Shown: positions 5,516-7,350 of the stretch, piece by piece
Layout: every line of letters starts with the position of its first letter
Position numbering within the stretch: the first letter of the stretch is position 1
Assembly: GCA_030617125.1 (NCBI GenBank)
Contig: JAUWWA010000081.1
Location: 1-7,350, forward strand
Length of the DNA: 7,350 nucleotides
Reading direction: 5' to 3'
Source of the DNA: Pirellulales bacterium
Lineage (GTDB): Bacteria; Planctomycetota; Planctomycetia; Pirellulales; Thermoguttaceae
The notes under the pieces: model-generated
What the model was told of the DNA's origin: nothing
Database searches by the model: none
What the model saw: the letters and a program-made list of their open reading frames with translations, nothing else
Translations under genes and position numbers: made by a program

Positions 5516-6058
5516 ATGAAATCACGTTCAACCACCATTCTGGCCGTCCGGCACGCGGGGGTCGTCGCCATCGGCGGCGACGGCCAGGTCACGCTCGGCG
5601 AGTCGATCATGAAGGCCGACTCCTGCAAGATCCACCGTCTGATGGACGACAAGGTTATCACCGGGTTCGCCGGCGCCAGCGCCGACGCCTTCGCGCTGAT
5701 CGAGCGGTTCGAGGCGAAGTTGAAGGACTATCCGGCGAACGTCCCGCGCGCGGCGACCGAACTGGCCAAGGAGTGGCGCACCGATCGCGTCTTGCGGCGT
5801 TTGGAGGCATTGTTGGCGGTGGTCGACGCCCGGCACACCTTGCTGGTGACCGGCAACGGCGACGTGATTCAGCCGACCGACGGCATTTTGGGGATCGGCT
5901 CGGGCGGCAACTATGCGGTGGCCGCCGCCCGCGCGCTGGTCGCCCATTCCAAGCTGGGCGCCGCCGAGATCGTGCGGACTGCGCTGAGCATCGCCGCCGA
6001 CATCGACGTCTACACGAATACGAACATCGTCGTGGAGGAATTGACATGCGAGACTTGA
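5516..6058 (+). CDS. hslV: ATP-dependent protease subunit HslV (ClpQ)
   Basis: Proteolytic subunit of the HslVU complex: double hexameric rings of a threonine peptidase related to proteasome beta subunits, degrading proteins unfolded by HslU in the cytoplasm. The 180-residue product has the usual length. T6 of STTILAVRH aligns with the catalytic Thr1 of E. coli HslV. With that offset of five, D22, K33, K38 and S129 (in GSGG) match the known D17, K28, K33 and S124. Other family blocks are GDGQVTLG (21-28), TGFAGASADAF (49-59), ELAKEWRTDR (82-91) and the C-terminal DVYTNTN. The ATG at 5516 is chosen because it lies five residues before the catalytic threonine; it has no good ribosome site, so AGG at 5498-5500 is too far. 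A four-residue propeptide beyond Met (KSRS) must be removed to expose Thr. The gene overlaps hslU by 13 bases. Confidence 0.97.
   Translation: MKSRSTTILAVRHAGVVAIGGDGQVTLGESIMKADSCKIHRLMDDKVITGFAGASADAFALIERFEAKLKDYPANVPRAATELAKEWRTDRVLRRLEALLAVVDARHTLLVTGNGDVIQPTDGILGIGSGGNYAVAAARALVAHSKLGAAEIVRTALSIAADIDVYTNTNIVVEELTCET
6034..6039 (+). promoter_or_regulatory. Ribosome binding site of hslU inside hslV
   Basis: GGAGGA ends six bases before the ATG at 6046, within the last codons of hslV. It fixes the hslU start and, with the 13-base overlap, suggests translational coupling that keeps protease and ATPase in proportion. Confidence 0.85.
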
Positions 6059-7350
6059 CGCCTCGGCAAATCGTCACCGAGCTGGACCGGCACATCATCG
6101 GCCAGGACGACGCGAAGCGGGCGGTGGCCGTCGCCATCCGCAACCGTTGGCGCCGGCAGCAGCTTTCCGGCGACATGCGGCAGGAAGTGGCGCCGAAGAA
6201 CATCATGATGATCGGTCCCACCGGCGTGGGCAAAACCGAGATCGCACGCCGGCTCGCCAACCTGACCGGCGCGCCGTTCATCAAGGTCGAGGCGAGCAAG
6301 TACACCGAGGTCGGCTACTACGGCCGCGACGTCGAGAGCATGATCCGCGAGCTGGTCGACAGCGCAATCGCCCTGGTCCGCGAGCAGGAGCGCGCGGCGA
6401 TCGAGGACGAGGCCCAACGCCGCGTCGAGGACCGGCTGCTCGATCTGCTCGTGCCGCCCCCGCCGGCCTTCGACGCCGCGGCCGACAGTCCCGATTCACC
6501 CGACCGCTACGAGCGCACCCGGGAGAAGATGCGGGCGATGGTCGCGTCCGGCGAGATGGACAACCGGCGTGTCGAGTTGCAGTTGGAGCAGAAGGCCGTG
6601 CCGATGATGTTCACCGGCGTCGGCATGGAGCAGATGGACGTCGACCTGCAAGGCATGTTCGAGAAGATCATCCCCAAGAGCACCACGCGACGCGAGATGA
6701 TGGTCGTCGAGGCCCGAAAGGTGCTCTTCGAACAGGAGTGCGACGCGCTGATCAACCAGGAGAAGGTGCATGCGGCCGCCATCGAACTGGCCGAGAACAC
6801 GGGCTTGATCTTCATCGATGAGCTCGACAAGGTCGTCGCCAGCGAGAAGACGCACGGCGCCGACGTCTCGCGCGAGGGCGTACAGCGCGACCTGCTGCCG
6901 ATTGTCGAAGGCTCCACCGTGCAAACCCGCTACGGGTTCGTCAAGACCGACCACATCCTGTTCATCGCCGCCGGGGCGTTCCACCGCGCCAAGCCGAGCG
7001 ACCTGATGCCCGAGCTGCAGGGCCGGTTTCCCATCCGCGTCGAACTCAGCGATCTCACGAAGAACGACTTCGTTCGCATCCTCACCGAGCCGAAAGGCGC
7101 GCTGACGAAGCAGTACCGGGCGTTGCTCGAAACCGAAGGCGTCGAGCTGGTCTTCAGCGCCGACGCCGTCGAGGCCCTGGCCGACTTCGCCTATCAGGTG
7201 AACCAGGCGACGCAGAACATCGGCGCCCGGCGGCTCTACACGATCATGGAGCGGACGCTCGAAGAACTCAGCTTCGACGCGCCCGAAATGAAGCGGGGCC
7301 GCGTCGATATCAACGCCGCGTACGTCCGCCAGCGGCTCGAAAAGCTGTCC
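6046..7350 (+). CDS. hslU: ATP-dependent protease ATPase subunit HslU (ClpY), 3' end cut by window
   Basis: AAA+ unfoldase that caps HslV, binding ATP and threading substrates into the protease. The frame is open through the last base: 435 codons, against 443 residues in E. coli. Only about ten codons are missing, including the C-terminal tail (DLSRFIL-like) that activates HslV. Seen motifs: Walker A GPTGVGKT (57-64), pore loop GYYG (90-93), the helical I-domain (about 110-245, with PPPPAFDAAA and a Met/Glu-rich segment), Walker B LIFIDELD (D258, E259), sensor-1 region FIAAGAF, arginine finger R327 in GRFPIRVEL and sensor-2 R395 in GARRL. All sit two residues later than in E. coli, so the length is well conserved. 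The pore loop has Tyr where E. coli has Val (GYVG). The start is set by GGAGGA at 6034-6039. Confidence 0.97.
   Translation, partial: MRDLTPRQIVTELDRHIIGQDDAKRAVAVAIRNRWRRQQLSGDMRQEVAPKNIMMIGPTGVGKTEIARRLANLTGAPFIKVEASKYTEVGYYGRDVESMIRELVDSAIALVREQERAAIEDEAQRRVEDRLLDLLVPPPPAFDAAADSPDSPDRYERTREKMRAMVASGEMDNRRVELQLEQKAVPMMFTGVGMEQMDVDLQGMFEKIIPKSTTRREMMVVEARKVLFEQECDALINQEKVHAAAIELAENTGLIFIDELDKVVASEKTHGADVSREGVQRDLLPIVEGSTVQTRYGFVKTDHILFIAAGAFHRAKPSDLMPELQGRFPIRVELSDLTKNDFVRILTEPKGALTKQYRALLETEGVELVFSADAVEALADFAYQVNQATQNIGARRLYTIMERTLEELSFDAPEMKRGRVDINAAYVRQRLEKLS

Overview
The window looks like a chromosomal segment of a planctomycete, probably from the Pirellula group. The grounds are: an SHD1-domain secreted protein with a Cys-rich head and Pro/Ala/Glu linker, a family type expanded in Planctomycetes; HslV/HslU of the planctomycete style; moderately high GC; weak or absent Shine-Dalgarno sites at several genes; and spacers filled with short palindromic repeats. 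This placement is inference from recognition, since no search was run.

Layout. Bases 1-547 hold no convincing gene. They carry degenerate copies of a GCTGGGCAACAC repeat with a small hairpin, a perfect 8-bp inverted repeat, and a good extended -10 promoter candidate just before the first gene. Bases 548-4081 are a tightly packed plus-strand unit: a membrane-anchored protein of unknown function, an ABC-2 type ATPase (14 bases later) and a large permease with about 12 membrane segments. The three probably form one operon encoding an ABC exporter with an extracytoplasmic partner of unknown role.

The convergent spacer (4082-4260) contains two near-identical palindromes. On the minus strand, 4261-5076 encodes a secreted protein with a signal peptide, eight clustered cysteines, a Pro-rich linker built partly from a recent 75-bp tandem duplication, and a C-terminal SHD1 domain. 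A 439-bp divergent spacer follows, containing a nested inverted repeat. Bases 5516-7350 hold hslV and hslU, the two-component ATP-dependent protease, overlapping by 13 bases. hslU is open at the window edge and lacks only about ten C-terminal codons.

Most of the window is recognisable. The least explained parts are the first gene, the Cys-rich head and linker of the SHD1 protein, and the three unrelated palindromic repeats in the three large spacers. I see no CRISPR array, RNA gene, insertion sequence or defence system.
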